This document shows, one piece after another, positions 26,571 through 39,010 of a stretch of DNA of 64,000 nt. The stretch is taken from positions 8,617 through 72,616 of the forward strand of contig VZRG01002295.1 of NCBI GenBank assembly GCA_013397435.1, in the 5' to 3' direction. Numbering within the stretch: position 1 is the first letter of the stretch; the number at the start of each line of letters is the position of its first letter. The notes under the pieces were generated by a model. That model was not told where the DNA came from, searched no databases, and worked only from the letters and a program-made list of their open reading frames with translations. A program made the position numbers and the translations under genes. The stretch is from Erythrocercus mccallii. Lineage: Eukaryota > Chordata > Aves > Passeriformes > Dicruridae.

Positions 26571-29500
26571 GTTTCACTGAGATCGACCTTCCAAGAAAAT
26601 GGGGTGAAAGCCCTTGAGCTGGAGCAAGTGGGTGGGACTTTTGCTTTTTAACCTTCAAATGTGTTGGGCTGATGGATCCTGCCCAAGTACAGCCAATTAA
26701 TGAGGTGGGATGAGGCAGGATGATGTGCTGGAGCAGGGCTGGATGTGCAGCAGTTCCATTGCCTAGGGTGACACTGGGTCAGATACCCAGTGGCTCAGCT
26801 GGGACAAGATTTTATGAAGCATTTCAATCTCCTCAAGGTGGAAAGACCACAGCCCACAGTCCCAAGAAGGGACTTTTTTTTAACCCCATACCAGCATAAC
26901 CCATGATGTTCATATCATCTGAAATGACAAACACCCAGCATGGATGTTCATTCCATGCCATTTTCCTGGCTTATCCTAATCCACTTTCAAAGTAAAATCA
27001 GCTACATTTGAAAAAAAAAAGGTGCTGTCATCATAATAGAGCTGGTTTTGTACAACTTTGGCTGAAAAATTGCATGAGCTCACCCAGCACGAGCAGCCAT
27101 GTTCGCTGTGGACCAAAGACCTGCCTCGTCCATGGAGCCTCCAATGCTTTAAGCATCATTTCACCCCACACTGTGGGCACCAGGATTGTCATGGAAAACC
27201 GCGTTATCACTCAGTGATTTTGTCCCCACCCTTCTGCCTGCGTGTCCCTCCCAATGCTCACCTTTCACCTCCTCCTTGCCCATGCACAACTCCTGTCCTC
27301 AGCCATGTTTGATGGCCACGATTTCTCCTCTACATCCATGCCTATTCTCAGCCCACCATCTCAGATGAACATCTCTTCCTTGGCCAGCCTCCTTCCCTTC
27401 TCTTTCTCTCCTTGCTTGGCCTCTGCCAGCAGGATGCATTTGGAGGAGCTTTTTCTGACTAAGCCCCATAAATGAAGTTGCTCAGTATCATACACGTCTC
27501 CTGCTGGTTCCCCAGCAGGTTTCCAGATTAGAAGAGGTGGGGAGTACTGAAAAGAAATCAAAAGAAACCAGATGCTCAGGGGATTGATTATTCCTGCATG
27601 ATCCTTTGGATAAATAAAGTGTTTGGAAAGCTCTGAAAACATATTTTGATGCTGGAAACTAATTTATAAAAAGCAAAGGGCAGGAATAGATATGGGTTCA
27701 GGCTTCCCGGATGCCAGGAGATGATGTTAGGTTAGGTTTTCTTGGAGTCAGAGGAGTGCAGAGGGTATTGAGGGGTACCTGTCACCCTGTGGGCTGTGAG
27801 GTTTCCATGGGTGGCTTCAGCTGAATCGTTTTTGGGATGGGTGGAAGGCAGGAACAGGCAGCAGGTCTTGTATTTTCCACAGGGTCCCATACGAAGGGCA
27901 GCTGCAGCCTGAGCAGAGCCCCTTTACATCCTCCCCTAATCTGCTCACACCCTCTCGATCTGGTTCAAATAAGTCCGTGGGTTTCTCCCGAGCCCCAAGC
28001 AGGGATGCACATGTCCCTGGGTGCAGGGGAAGCCTTGGAAAGGGGGTCATGAAAGGATATGGCTGGGAAAAAAACACTCATCGGGCAAAATCCAGAGCTG
28101 AGCACCCGTCTGGAGCTCACATGGGGTGGCTCAGCAGGAGAGGAGCAGCCACGCTGCCGGCAGCTGCCTGACACGGCTTCTCCTCCCTCCAGAGGCAGTC
28201 CAGGGATGGAGCAAGGAGCAGGCAGAACCCGGGATCACTCCATGGTCCCCTGCCCAGCTGCCCCCCATCATCCCACCTCCGAGGGCTGGGGGTCCCTGGG
28301 CTGGACCCTGCTGGGGTGGCTGTGGATGCAATCTGGGAGAGGCAGGACAGTCCCCTGGCCTCCCACAGCACACACAGGAGTGTGCACAGGGGGTCTAAAG
28401 GCAGCAGGATCAGAGATCCAAGGACACAGGGTTGCGGGAGGAGATAAGCTCTGGAAAAGGTCGTTAGCCAGAGAGGTTGGTATTTATCTGGACATGCAAA
28501 AAAAACTATAGGGAATATGCTGTTAAGTGACAAGGTAAATATTTCAAGTGGTGTTTCCATTAACTCCATGCTCCCTTTACAGATTTTCCTTGGTTCTGCT
28601 CTTGGACTCAAAGTTGCCTTCGGTGACTTTTTGGTTCTTATCTCAATTCTAAATGCTGAACTCCTTGAGTCAACTGATTCTAATAATTTAGAGTGTTGTT
28701 TCAGTGATTTATCAGAGCAATACAAGCCAAAATGAGGGATTATTTGTGAAAGTTTGTTTGAAGCACTTACAGGAAAGAAACATTTCTGAAAACATGAATG
28801 AGATTATTTTTTAGGGGGAAAAAAAAGCATATGTAATTTTCAGGAGCTGAAATGAAAGTGTGTAATTTTTCTGAAGGAGTTTGACAGTCAAAAGCTCTGA
28901 AATGAATAACCTTCTGGCCCTCCAGCAGTATTCCTGCAAATCTTTCTATGCTACTAATAAGTGTTAGCATTTCTATTATATTTACCATTGTGCAAAATGC
29001 ATTTCTGCCATCAATACCTTCATTTATGTGAGCCTTTTGGTTGTGCTTTCATTGTTGATATATTCAAGCTATTTATTTTTACTTGTTTATTTAAAATCAC
29101 TTTGATATGTCGCCTTTATATTTCTTGGCTGCATTCAAAATACATATTTAAATATCTGAGTCTCTAAGAGGAATGATATTAATGATAAAACACTCTATAT
29201 TCACTCATGTCTCTCCCAGTGAGTTCTTCTGCACCTTTTATAATCTCTTTATGCTTCCTCACCCTCTTTTGCCAAGACTTTGATTTCTGTTGTATTGTGC
29301 AGGGTATAAATACCACAAAGGAGATATTGATATTATTTGTTTATAGGGCACCTCACTCATTTACAGCTCAGGTTCAGAGGTTCTCCTATGGCACAGCTAA
29401 GAGAAATGCCAGGTATTTTTAGGCCAGAATTCCCATCTGACTTTATAACAGAGATATTTCTGCTCTGCAATATTTGCTTTTAATGATAACGATTCCAGCT

Positions 29501-30060
29501 CTGATGATAAAATCCCACATCTTGCAACAAGTATTTCTCCTTTTTTTTCCTTTTTCCACTACTCCTAGAGCTGTATGATTGTGCAATTATCTCAGCTTTT
29601 ATTTGCTATCATCTTTTATACCTTGTGGCTGCCAAGAAGAGCTTGAAATGGCAAACTCTGATGTTTCAGGCATTCAAAGGTGTGGAGAAGGGGGAGATCC
29701 CAAGGAAGGGTTCATGGGACTGAGACAGAGTGAGGGGCCCTTCTCCATGGTCCCAGGGGAAATGTTGGGGTTCTCCTAAAACACTGGGTGTCCTGCCTCC
29801 AGTTTGGGCAGGAATTTGCTGTAGGGTCCAGCCTTGTGCCCCCCAGGCTGACTCACACCCAGCCTCACCCCTGACTGCAGCCAGATGTCCACTGAGATGC
29901 AGAATTAGTGGCTTCTGCCAGGATGTTGTGAACCAGTGGGTTTTGTTTGTTTGTTTTGAGCTTAAAATACCCCTCAAAGAGGGGTGAGTGCTTGGAGGAG
30001 GCTGCAGGATGCCAGCAACACACACACACATGGATGGAGAAGGTGGACACAGCAGGAGCA
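26570..30060. other. Intergenic, no gene recognised
   Basis: Mixed sequence at 26.6-28.5 kb, then a clearly AT-rich stretch at 28.5-29.6 kb with several TGATAA/GATAAC-type motifs. A short CA run lies at about 30017-30029. Open frames up to 202 codons (28117-28725, minus) show no known domain. Confidence 0.55.
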
Positions 30061-30066
30061 AGCAGC

Positions 30067-30509
30067 CTCAGCTTCCCAAACCATCTCCAGCTTCCCAAAC
30101 CACCCCAGCTTCCCAAACCATCCCCAGCTTCCCAAACCATCCCCGGCTTCCCAAACCATCCCCAGCTTCCCAAACCACCCCAGCTTCCCAAACCATCTCC
30201 AGCTTCCCAAACCATCCCTGGCTTCCCAAACCATCCCCAGCTTCCCAAACCATCCCCGGCTTCCCAAACCATCCCTGGCTTCCCAAACCATCCCCGGCCT
30301 CCCAAACCATCCCCGGCCTCCCAAACCATCCCCAGCTTCCCAAATCACCCTCAGCTTCCCAAACCATCCCCAGCTTCCCAAACCACCCCCGGCTTCCCAA
30401 ACCATCCCTGGCTTCCCAAACCACCCCCGGCTTCCCAAACCATCCCCAGCTTCCCAAACCATCCCCGGCTTCCCAAACCATCCCCGGCCTCCCAAACCAG
30501 CCCCAGGTG
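30067..30509. repeat. Minisatellite, 23 copies of a 19-bp (18-20) unit
   Basis: The unit is CTTCCCAAACCATCCCCAG with variants CGG, TGG and CAC. I counted 23 occurrences of its CCCAAA core. A few units are one base shorter. Because 19 is not a multiple of 3, several frames on both strands stay open and give Pro/Ser/Gln or Gly/Trp/Phe repeats that are not genes. The minus strand carries GGG/GGGG runs. Confidence 0.97.
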
Positions 30510-30900
30510 CTGCACACTGACCTCCCCCGAGCCTGGGACAGCCCCACGGAGCTCCTGTCCCCCCGTGGCCCCGGTGCCAGCTCCGGGACCCGCTGTCCTG
30601 GCCGGGCTCGCAGCGTGACCTGTCAAGAGCAGGGTCAGCTGCGGGTCAGCCCCAAAGAGAGAAAACAGCCATCGGCTCCCTCTTATCAGCGCTTGGGGCG
30701 GCCCGAGGGACACCCGTGGGGTGGGAGCAGGGGCAGGGCCGCGGGGATGGCCCGGGGGTCACCCCTGGGTGACCACCCAGCAGCTCCGCTGCGGGAACGA
30801 GAGCTCCAGGCGGATTAATCCGTGTGGTGCCCAGCTCCCACATCGTTACAGCTCGGAACTAAAGCCAATAGACACCGAGCAACGGCAAGGACCCGCCCCA
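30510..30900. other. CpG-rich stretch beside the minisatellite
   Basis: GC-rich unique sequence with many CpGs, containing CTTATCAGCGC (a GATA-like site). It is too short to call a clear island, and no exon was recognised. Confidence 0.45.
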
Positions 30901-33900
30901 TCCAAAAAAAGGAGCTTTTCTAGCCAGAATTGTGTCCATTTTCATGCCTGACCCAGGAGAGAGCGAAGCTTTGCTGATGCACAGGATAACCCTATAGAAG
31001 GCTCTGGACCACTTTTATTCTCATGCACCTTGCAACCTGCCGCTGTTTATATATTCAAAGCTTAAAAGGAGAAAGCATTTAATCATGTGCTTAACATCAA
31101 GGCCACCAGTAGTTTCCCTGACACTGAAGGAATTATTGCCATTGGAGCAGCAAGTCACAGCCTGCTGTGTTGGGACCCAGGCAGAGCCCTTCTGCAGCCC
31201 TGCCCAGAGGCATTTTGGGGCATGGGGGGCACAATTTCAGCAGAAACAACCCCATCTCTGAGAAGCAGCCTGGGATTTATAGAAAACTCAGTATAATCCA
31301 GAGATGGGGTAAAGCAGCAGTCTAAAAACACTCAGTGTTTTGGAGGATTTCTCATTTTTCCTGGTTTCTGCTGAACTGTCTCCATTCCACTTTCCTCTGC
31401 AAGAGGCTGTTTCAGTTCTGCACCTTCCCTAGTGCCCGTGCTCCTTGTCAGAGCTGCTGCACTGCTGCTCCATCTCTCTCTATTTTCCTTTAGCCCAGCT
31501 GATCCAATCTGGGAATAAAAACAGAGGGAAACAGATGGTCCATTGTACACTCTGCTCCTGCCTGCACCAGCTCCCAACAACCCGGTGCTGGGGCCAGGTC
31601 TTGCCTCTTATTTTCCATGTTTCAGGTTAAATGCATGTGCTGAGAGGAATGTGGGCAGGACAGCTTGTGTTCCTGAGGGGGAAAGCACCTCAGTCACCCG
31701 CTGCTCTGGGATGGTTTCCCTGCTAGAGCTAAAGCAATTGAGTGGGAGATGATCCCTGGGGCAGGGATGGGTGGCCTTGAGCCAGGAGGTGCCTGCAGGT
31801 GACCCTTTTGTCAGCCCTATTAATCACTGAGTAACACCTTAGCTGCTACAGCAGTTGGAAAATTCTGAAGTATGATTTTTGATATCACTGGAGGATGTCT
31901 ATCACCAAAAAAAAAAAAAAGGGTAATTTTTACAACTGCAAAGAACTGTGTGTTACCACCTTCCCTTCATGACTTTTATTGTACTCTATAATAATTTATT
32001 GACATGACACCAGCTTTAGTTCAAGCTCTACCTCCAATTAGCCCAACTGCAGGGAAGTTTCTGATTCACTTCTGCACAGCAAGCATTGGCCACATCCAGC
32101 ACAGCGAACACCAGACACGGGCAGCTGGTAGCTGCTAACCCTGCTCCCATTTTCCAGGCTTTCTGCCTACCTTGGGAGACAAGAAAAAGCAGAAGGCTGA
32201 GCCCCAGCATGATGAATTCCTGCTGAGCTTTTTCCCATTAACTTCAGTGAGGGTTTAATCCGGTGGTTTTCAGAAGCTGGGTGGCTGGTGGGGACTTTTG
32301 ATGGAGGCAGGGGAGAGAAGACAGGGTGTTAACATGTATTTCTGATTAATTATAGTGTTCTCAAGAGTAAGTGAATAATAGTACTGGTCAGAGCCAGGCA
32401 TCACACAGGTCTCAGCCCTGCAGAGTAAATGGTGTCTGAATTGTGAGTAATGTTGACCTGGCAGAGGCCAGATAAGATACGGATTTTTCATGTCCAGGAC
32501 TGGACAGAATTCCACGTATTGATAACTAAATGCACCAAAATATAGGCAGCACTTAGCACACAGCTCTTCATTGCTCTCAGAAATCAGATTCAGCTGGGTT
32601 AGACAGCAGGGGTGCCCAGCAGGGCAGGTAATTCATAAGAGAACAATTAGGAGATTAAATGGCCTCAATAACTTCCAGTCTTGCTGCCTATCTGGTACAA
32701 AGAACATCTTTTCTTGTTAATCTGGTGAAAACCAGGGGCCAAATCCTGCAGCATCCAGGAGGGATTTCTGTAGGCACCCTGACACTTCCCAACTGGAATT
32801 ACGTTCCAGAGCCACCAGATAAATTCACAACTAAAGAAGTGCTGGTGTTAAAATTATGGCAGAGTTATAGAGAGAAAGGGGTTGTCCCTGCACCCTGGGT
32901 GTGTTTGGTGGCTGAGCACTTTCCATGCATGCTGAGCCAGCATCTTTTATAAATATTTCCTAAATTTACCCATAACTCTCAAAGCCATCTCACTCTCCTA
33001 TGTTAGAGTTGCCCAGAACAATTAAAAATTCACATTACCTTTTTCAAAGCACAATAATCTGCCTAAAGTCAGCTGTTCTTGTTTTTAGTCATCTTGAAAA
33101 CATGAAGATACCCCATTGCTCTGAGAACAGGCAGAAGGAATGCAACAAAATGAATAGTTTGACTTTCGTGGTTTTATTTTGGTATATATTTCATATCTAT
33201 ATCTCATATTTATATGTGATATATATTATTCTATTATTGACCTGTTCAGATGTTTCTCAATGGAAAGTGTTCAAAATTTCCAGTTTATGAGCTGTTCTTG
33301 GAGGAGAGGTGACTTTTTGACACTGATTTGGAATGAAAAATGGTTTGAATAATCCAAGTTTCCTACAGAATATAAACTCCACCTTCCAGCCAGGTCTGGG
33401 AATGATAATTTTCCTCCTACTCCAGATTTTCTCACTTATTCAAAAAAAACCCCAAAAATATATAAATGTCATGATATACACTTGAGCCTCTTACATTTTT
33501 GCCAGGCTAAGTGATGGAGAAATTGCTTCATCCCTTCTGATGGCATTGGTGGAGATGCTGAGAAATGAGCTGTGTTTAATTACATCCTTCTATCAGGAAT
33601 CTGCTAAAATTTGGGCTGAATGAAAACAAACATTTCCCCAGGAACTGCACTCAGCACCCACAGCATGGTGGGAACAGGTCCTACACTGCCTCCAGCAATT
33701 CCTTGAGGATGTCACCCCTGTTTACAGAAAGACACTCAGGAGTGGGCAGAGTTAAACCAACCTTAAATATTTTAACACAGCACGACCACTGCCTTCTTCC
33801 AATGTGTCAGAATGAGACATTACTTTAGAAACGGTGATAAAAACACAAAACCAAACAGAAACTTGGGGTGGCCCCACCTTGTCTGCACTGCTCTGGACCA

Positions 33901-36830
33901 TCTGCCCCAAACCTGAGCATTGTAGGAGCTTTCCTGTTACATCAACAGCTTTCTCTGGCTGGTGTTGGATGAATGGGGCAGCTCACAGCTCTTACAGATT
34001 CACTTCAGGCTTTGCAAAGTCAGGAAGATTGTGTCTATTCAGTATTATCTCCTGCAAACAAGACTTAGGAGCCTGTTGAAAAAGTGTGGGCTTTAAAAAA
34101 CGTGGGCTTTAAAAAGCATGGGCTTTAAAAAGCGTGGGCTTTAAAAAGCGTGGGCTTTCCAGCCCAGCACAGCAGCAGCACACTGGGCCACGCCAAATTC
34201 CTCTTTTATGAATCAGGAAATAGATGCTGCTGCCTTAATGCTTATGGATATTTGTAAACTGGGAGCTCTGACTGAAGGCAGCGTTTGACCCCCTCGCATT
34301 CCCGGCCCGACACATCCTGGCATGGCTCATTGGAGGTGCCCGTGCTCTGCCTTGTCACCAGGAGATATGGCACGCAGATGGAATGGTCATACTGGCCTCC
34401 AAAGGAAAATATTTAAGCCAGGGATGTCAATGGAATATAGAAATGATGGTTAAAATCCCAGAAGCCTGCCTTGTTTTTGTCTTTTTCCTTTCATCTAGCA
34501 CTTTGGGTCATGCCATCACTTATACGCTTCAGCCCAAACAGGCAATTGCTGAGTTAAGAACCCGGAGTTCAAAGTGAACCATAAACCTTCGTCTATAAGA
34601 TAAATCATACAAATTACTTTATAGAAATAAATAGAACATTTGGGAGAGAGGTTATCTTCTTGCCTTCGGTTTACATCTCTAATGACTGTAAGTTCACAAA
34701 TGCATTCTGTCAAGAATATAAACATTGCTTTTATTATACCAAAGACAGATATTTATGACCAACTTTTACAGTATGGCCAGCCAGCTTGGAGGAAAACCCT
34801 GGAATCTGGGCAAGAATGTAGAAACTTTGTCATGATAATTATTAAATTTGTGGGCACCTTTTTAAAGCACAGTGAACTCTACTCAGAAGAAAAAACTCCC
34901 CATGTGGGTTAAACTGCAGGAAAAAGGTTTTAAAACCATGGTCTGGGCTGAGCTTTGCTAAATTTTTCTTGTGCAAGTGGTGCTGACATGCAGAAATAGG
35001 TGTTCCCACACAAACACACCCAGGTGGGATTTCTCTAAAACTTTGAACTCATCTTTCCCACAGTTCTCAATGATTTTTTTTTTTATTGCAGCCTTGCACA
35101 GTGCTGTGTTTCAGGGCACAATCCTTGCTCTCCTGCTCTTGTTGCCAGAGGAATTTCATTTCGATTAGACTAGTCCCTCACTAGTCCTTTTTTTCTATGG
35201 CACAGTATAATAAAGAAAAAAATATTAGATGCTAAAAAGATTTTTGCTGAACCTGGATGTTGGAGAGGCCAGGGAAACACAGAGTCAACACTAAAGGATG
35301 TTTAACACCAAGATCCCAGCCTGGAAACTGGTCCCAGTTTGTTTGTTAAACTGCTACCTCATGCTGCTCTGTCCAGACCACGTTAGAGTCCCCAACAAGC
35401 CAAAATATTTTTTACTCCTCTTTGAACAACTCCTCCTGCAAAGCAGGGGAACAGCTTGTGTAGGATGCAGTTTGGGTACCTGACCTGAAGCTCCTGTCAT
35501 GCAGGAGATGAGCATAGATAACATTTTCCTTGCACAAATCCAGGAATATTGAAGTGCATTGCTGCTGTGGAAATCTGGCCTCTGCTCCTTGCTCTGTCTT
35601 TAGGATAAGTCTGGCTGGGGAGAGGTTGGGCTGTCTGGGACAGGTCCTGCTTGTTCCTTGGGAAGTCATGACATGAAGTGTTTTCACTGCTTGATGGACT
35701 CAGGGTGCTTCTGGGCAAAGAGAGACCAGATCCAGGTCCAAAAGGATAAGACAAATACCTCCCTGAGCCCCAGAGGCAGCAGCAGGAGTGTTTGGGCTCT
35801 GCTCCATCTCAGCTCACTTACCCCTCCAAAACAAGTCCCTCTGAGCCCAAGCTAAGTGAATTAGCAAAGCAAACGTGGGCACGGCTCCATCCCCAGTGCC
35901 TGGGCTGTTTTACGTAAGCCCGTGGGTATTTCCCATCTCAGCCAAATCAGCACCTCTCCAGAGCCCTCTTCCCTCCCAGAAAAAGTGCCTGTTTTGGAGC
36001 AGAAGAGGAAAGGCTGACACCAGAACCGTTCTGCACCGCGTATCGCCGGGCTGTGTGTGCTCTGTGAGCTCAGCAGTCATGGATAAGGTATGAGAAATTG
36101 GACATAAGACTGCATTTCCTGCTCATGCATCTGCTGGATAAGCTGTTTGGAGCCTGCTGCTCCATCCAGGGATTGTTTCTTTCCTACATCATGGTAGTCA
36201 CAGTGTCTCTGCTCGGTTGGGATAAGCTATGTCTGGGAAGGGAAGGAAGAGAGGGGAAAGAAAGGGGTAAAAAAAGGAGCATGTTGAAGACAAAAGTGTT
36301 TAAGCCCAGACACGTCTGTGAGCATGTGTGTGACACATTCATGGGCTGGTCTGTCAGAGGCAGGGATGTAAAATCTGTGCCCCCTGTCATGCTCAGCAAA
36401 TCAAAGGGTGGAACAGAAGAAAGAAGGAATTCCTCAGCTCTGGCTACGTCTGCAGATCTTGCCCAAATGTTGCTGGTGTGCCTCCCCCGCTCCAAGCAGT
36501 GGAGCTGCAGGGAAGTCTGGGGTACAGAGCAGCTCCCAGTGAGGATTTCATGTCTCCAGTGCCCCCAGATCCTCCCTGCAGAACCTGGATCAGCCCTGAG
36601 GACGGGAGGATGGGCTGCAAGCTGCTCCTCTGTGCTGATGAGAGCAAATTATCAGTGACCAAGAGAGCTCTGGGCTTCCCCCCTCAGAGTGCACCTGGCT
36701 GGGAAGCAGAGAGGAGAGAGGAGGAGAGGAAGGACCATGAGGGCTCGGGTGGGTGAGCTTTGGAGTGGGTGGGTTTGTGAGGGACAGCAGCAGGGCTGCA
36801 CCTCCACAGAGGGTGAGAAAACAGCAGCAG
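30900..36830. other. Intergenic, no gene recognised
   Basis: Unique, mainly AT-rich sequence. It includes an A14-15 run (about 31906-31920), an ATAT-rich stretch (33180-33236), a 16-bp tandem repeat (34086-34158) and a segment at 34.59-34.76 kb with two AGATAA-type sites (AAGATAAAT near 34597, GTTATCTT near 34652). No coding exon was recognised. Confidence 0.55.
34086..34158. repeat. 16-bp tandem repeat, about 4.5 copies
   Basis: The unit GTGGGCTTTAAAAAGC is repeated with single-base changes (AAC, ATGGG). The last copy stops after GTGGGCTTT. Confidence 0.95.
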
Positions 36831-36833
36831 TGC

Positions 36834-36893
36834 CAGTGTCCCCAGTGTCCCCAGTGTCCCCAGTGTCCCCAGTGTCCCCAGTGTCCCCAGTGC
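36834..36893. repeat. 9-bp minisatellite GTGTCCCCA, six copies plus a partial
   Basis: Six near-perfect units followed by a partial CCAGTGCC. Since 9 is a multiple of 3, it stays open in all frames (VSP, CPQ and the minus-strand WGH, GDT, GTL repeats). It is simple repeat, not protein. Confidence 0.95.
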
Positions 36894-38859
36894 CACCACA
36901 CCCAAATCTCCTCCCAGCTCCATGGGGCATCTCAGAGTGTGCCAGCTGGGCTCTGTCTCCCCTTGCACCTTTCTGCTTTGCGTGCAGGGGCTGTGACACA
37001 GATGAGAACCTCACCTCTGCTGTATAAACCCACGGGACCATTTAAAAACCTTTCCCAACAGAGGGACGTCTCCACTCCCTCACAGCAATGCACCAGAGGG
37101 TGTTTTGATAAACTGATTGTATCCACAGCTCAAGTGGATGGGGGTTTCTGGAAAAAGTCCAGGGATTTTCTGCTCCATTTGACATCTCCCACACAGGCTC
37201 CTCCCTTTTGTTCCAAGCAGAAGTGTTACTTTCCTTCTCTTTCTTTACCTTTTTTTTTTCTTTTCCAGAGGGAATCAATATACAGGATAGGAAGGAGCAC
37301 AAATGAACAAACAAACAAAAAGCCAAGAGAAATTATTTTTGCATTGAATCATGCAGAACAAAAGGCCCACTCCTTTCAAATGGAACTAAACAGCCAAGAA
37401 AATTCTGAGAAAAATGGGATTCAATGGGAGAAGTGCAGGAAACAAAATAGATTTTCTTCACTGGAAATGTTTTGCAGGAACATTTGTGACCCCTCCAGCC
37501 CCTGCTCCTGTGCCACCTGCCCTGAGAGCAGGGAGCAGGGGCACAGACAGAGCCCAGCCATCATCTCCATCCTTGGGATCACCCTTCGTGCAGAACTAAT
37601 CATTGCCCATAGATGGATTAGGGATTAATTAATAATTTGACTTAAATGGCATCTCAGGGCTCTCCTTTGCTTGACTGCTGGGTTGAAAGCACCAATAAAA
37701 ATTCTCTGATTTAGCAGAGAATTGAGAGCAGGAGCAGTTAACTGTAACACACCCTGATGTGGTGTCTCTGCTTCAGCAGAGCCTGCTCCTTGGAAGATCC
37801 AGGCAGATCCAGCCATTTTCCCCATACTCCTCTCTCTTGCACTGGAGCCACCCTCTCAAGGGCTCTCCTCTCCAAAATTAATTACAACTTGCATTAAAAC
37901 CAGTGCATCTTAATATGAGCTCTGTCATAATCACAGATGAGTGAGGTATCTGGATGTACACAGTGAAAACTTCTCTTTGTTGCAGCCATTTGTAACACGA
38001 AAGAATTCCAGGATTATTTCAGGCAATAAACAGGCCAGGACACAGTGATTATCCCTGGAAATGAACGATGGTAAGTGTTTTAATACAATGGTTTACACAA
38101 AAAGTAGTCTAAAAAAACATCTCCCAGGCATCTTACCTGAATGATAAATGAAAACAGAGCCTCAAATAACAATAACAATGTAAAACAATTTGGGAAGCCT
38201 TTTCTAAGCAGCACCCTGGTTAGAGTCCAAAGAAAATACATGCAAAAAAATATTCAAAATCCCATGCTTTACATTGACTTTGGCCAGCTCCCAGTTCTTG
38301 GGTATAAAGCTTTCTCCCAAAGTTTTGCAAGTAAAACAAGTTCTTTGAATGAGAACCTGATCCAGCCAGCTGCTGAGCATTCTCCATTCTCACTGAGGTC
38401 ATCGACATCCACGGTTTGCAGGACAGACCTAATGCATAGGTCAAAAAAAATTCCATGATGAAATCCATCACATGAAACTCACCAAAAAATGAAACTTTCT
38501 GGATCCACCCCTTAGTTGCATAATGCTTTTTTATTGTTTATTTATTTCTTTTTAATTAAAAATAACAGAGATTTGAATACTGAAGTCACTGCTGGAAGCT
38601 GTTCCAGTATCTCAGTGACCATGAGGCCCATGGAGCTGGATGCTGCTCTCAAGGCTAAGGCCAAACCCTCCCTGCTCCGCTCGTGGGAGCAGCCTGATGC
38701 TTGGAAGCAGCTTCTGGAAATGCTCCTGCACACAAGCTGCCCCTTCAGCCCCGGGCATGGCACAGCATTGGGCCCTGAGCCCTTAATCCCAGCAGTGAGA
38801 AGTGGAACGCTGCACACAAGATGTAGCAACAAAATAGATTTAGTTCAAGGTTAGTCTCA

Positions 38860-39010
38860 AGAACCCTTATCTGATCACTGACAGTAATTTATCACACAGA
38901 ACCCATCATTAGTGTCAAGCTGTTTTATTACCCACTAACTTAACACTGTTTTACCGAGAGTCAAGTGTGATGTCACTCATGTTAAAGTAATTTACAGCTA
39001 ATAGATATGA
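38860..39010. promoter_or_regulatory. Candidate GATA/NKX2/T-box cluster
   Basis: CTTATCT (38866-38872, AGATAAG reversed) and TTATCA (38889-38894) are GATA sites. TCAAGTG (38961-38967) is an NKX2-5 type site overlapping a T-box core GTGTGA (38965-38970). All lie within about 105 bp in AT-rich unique DNA some 10 kb upstream of the GATA5 ATG. A cardiac enhancer is plausible. Confidence 0.35.

Noticed and set aside
29947..30818. Long ORFs of 154-276 codons on both strands
   Set aside because: They are the minisatellite read in different frames.
31861..31880. GAAGTATG, part of the miR-1 3' half
   Set aside because: The surrounding bases do not match miR-1 and no complementary arm is nearby.
36753..37628. 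291-codon plus-strand ORF
   Set aside because: Its N-terminal part is the 9-bp minisatellite and the rest shows no domain or family resemblance.
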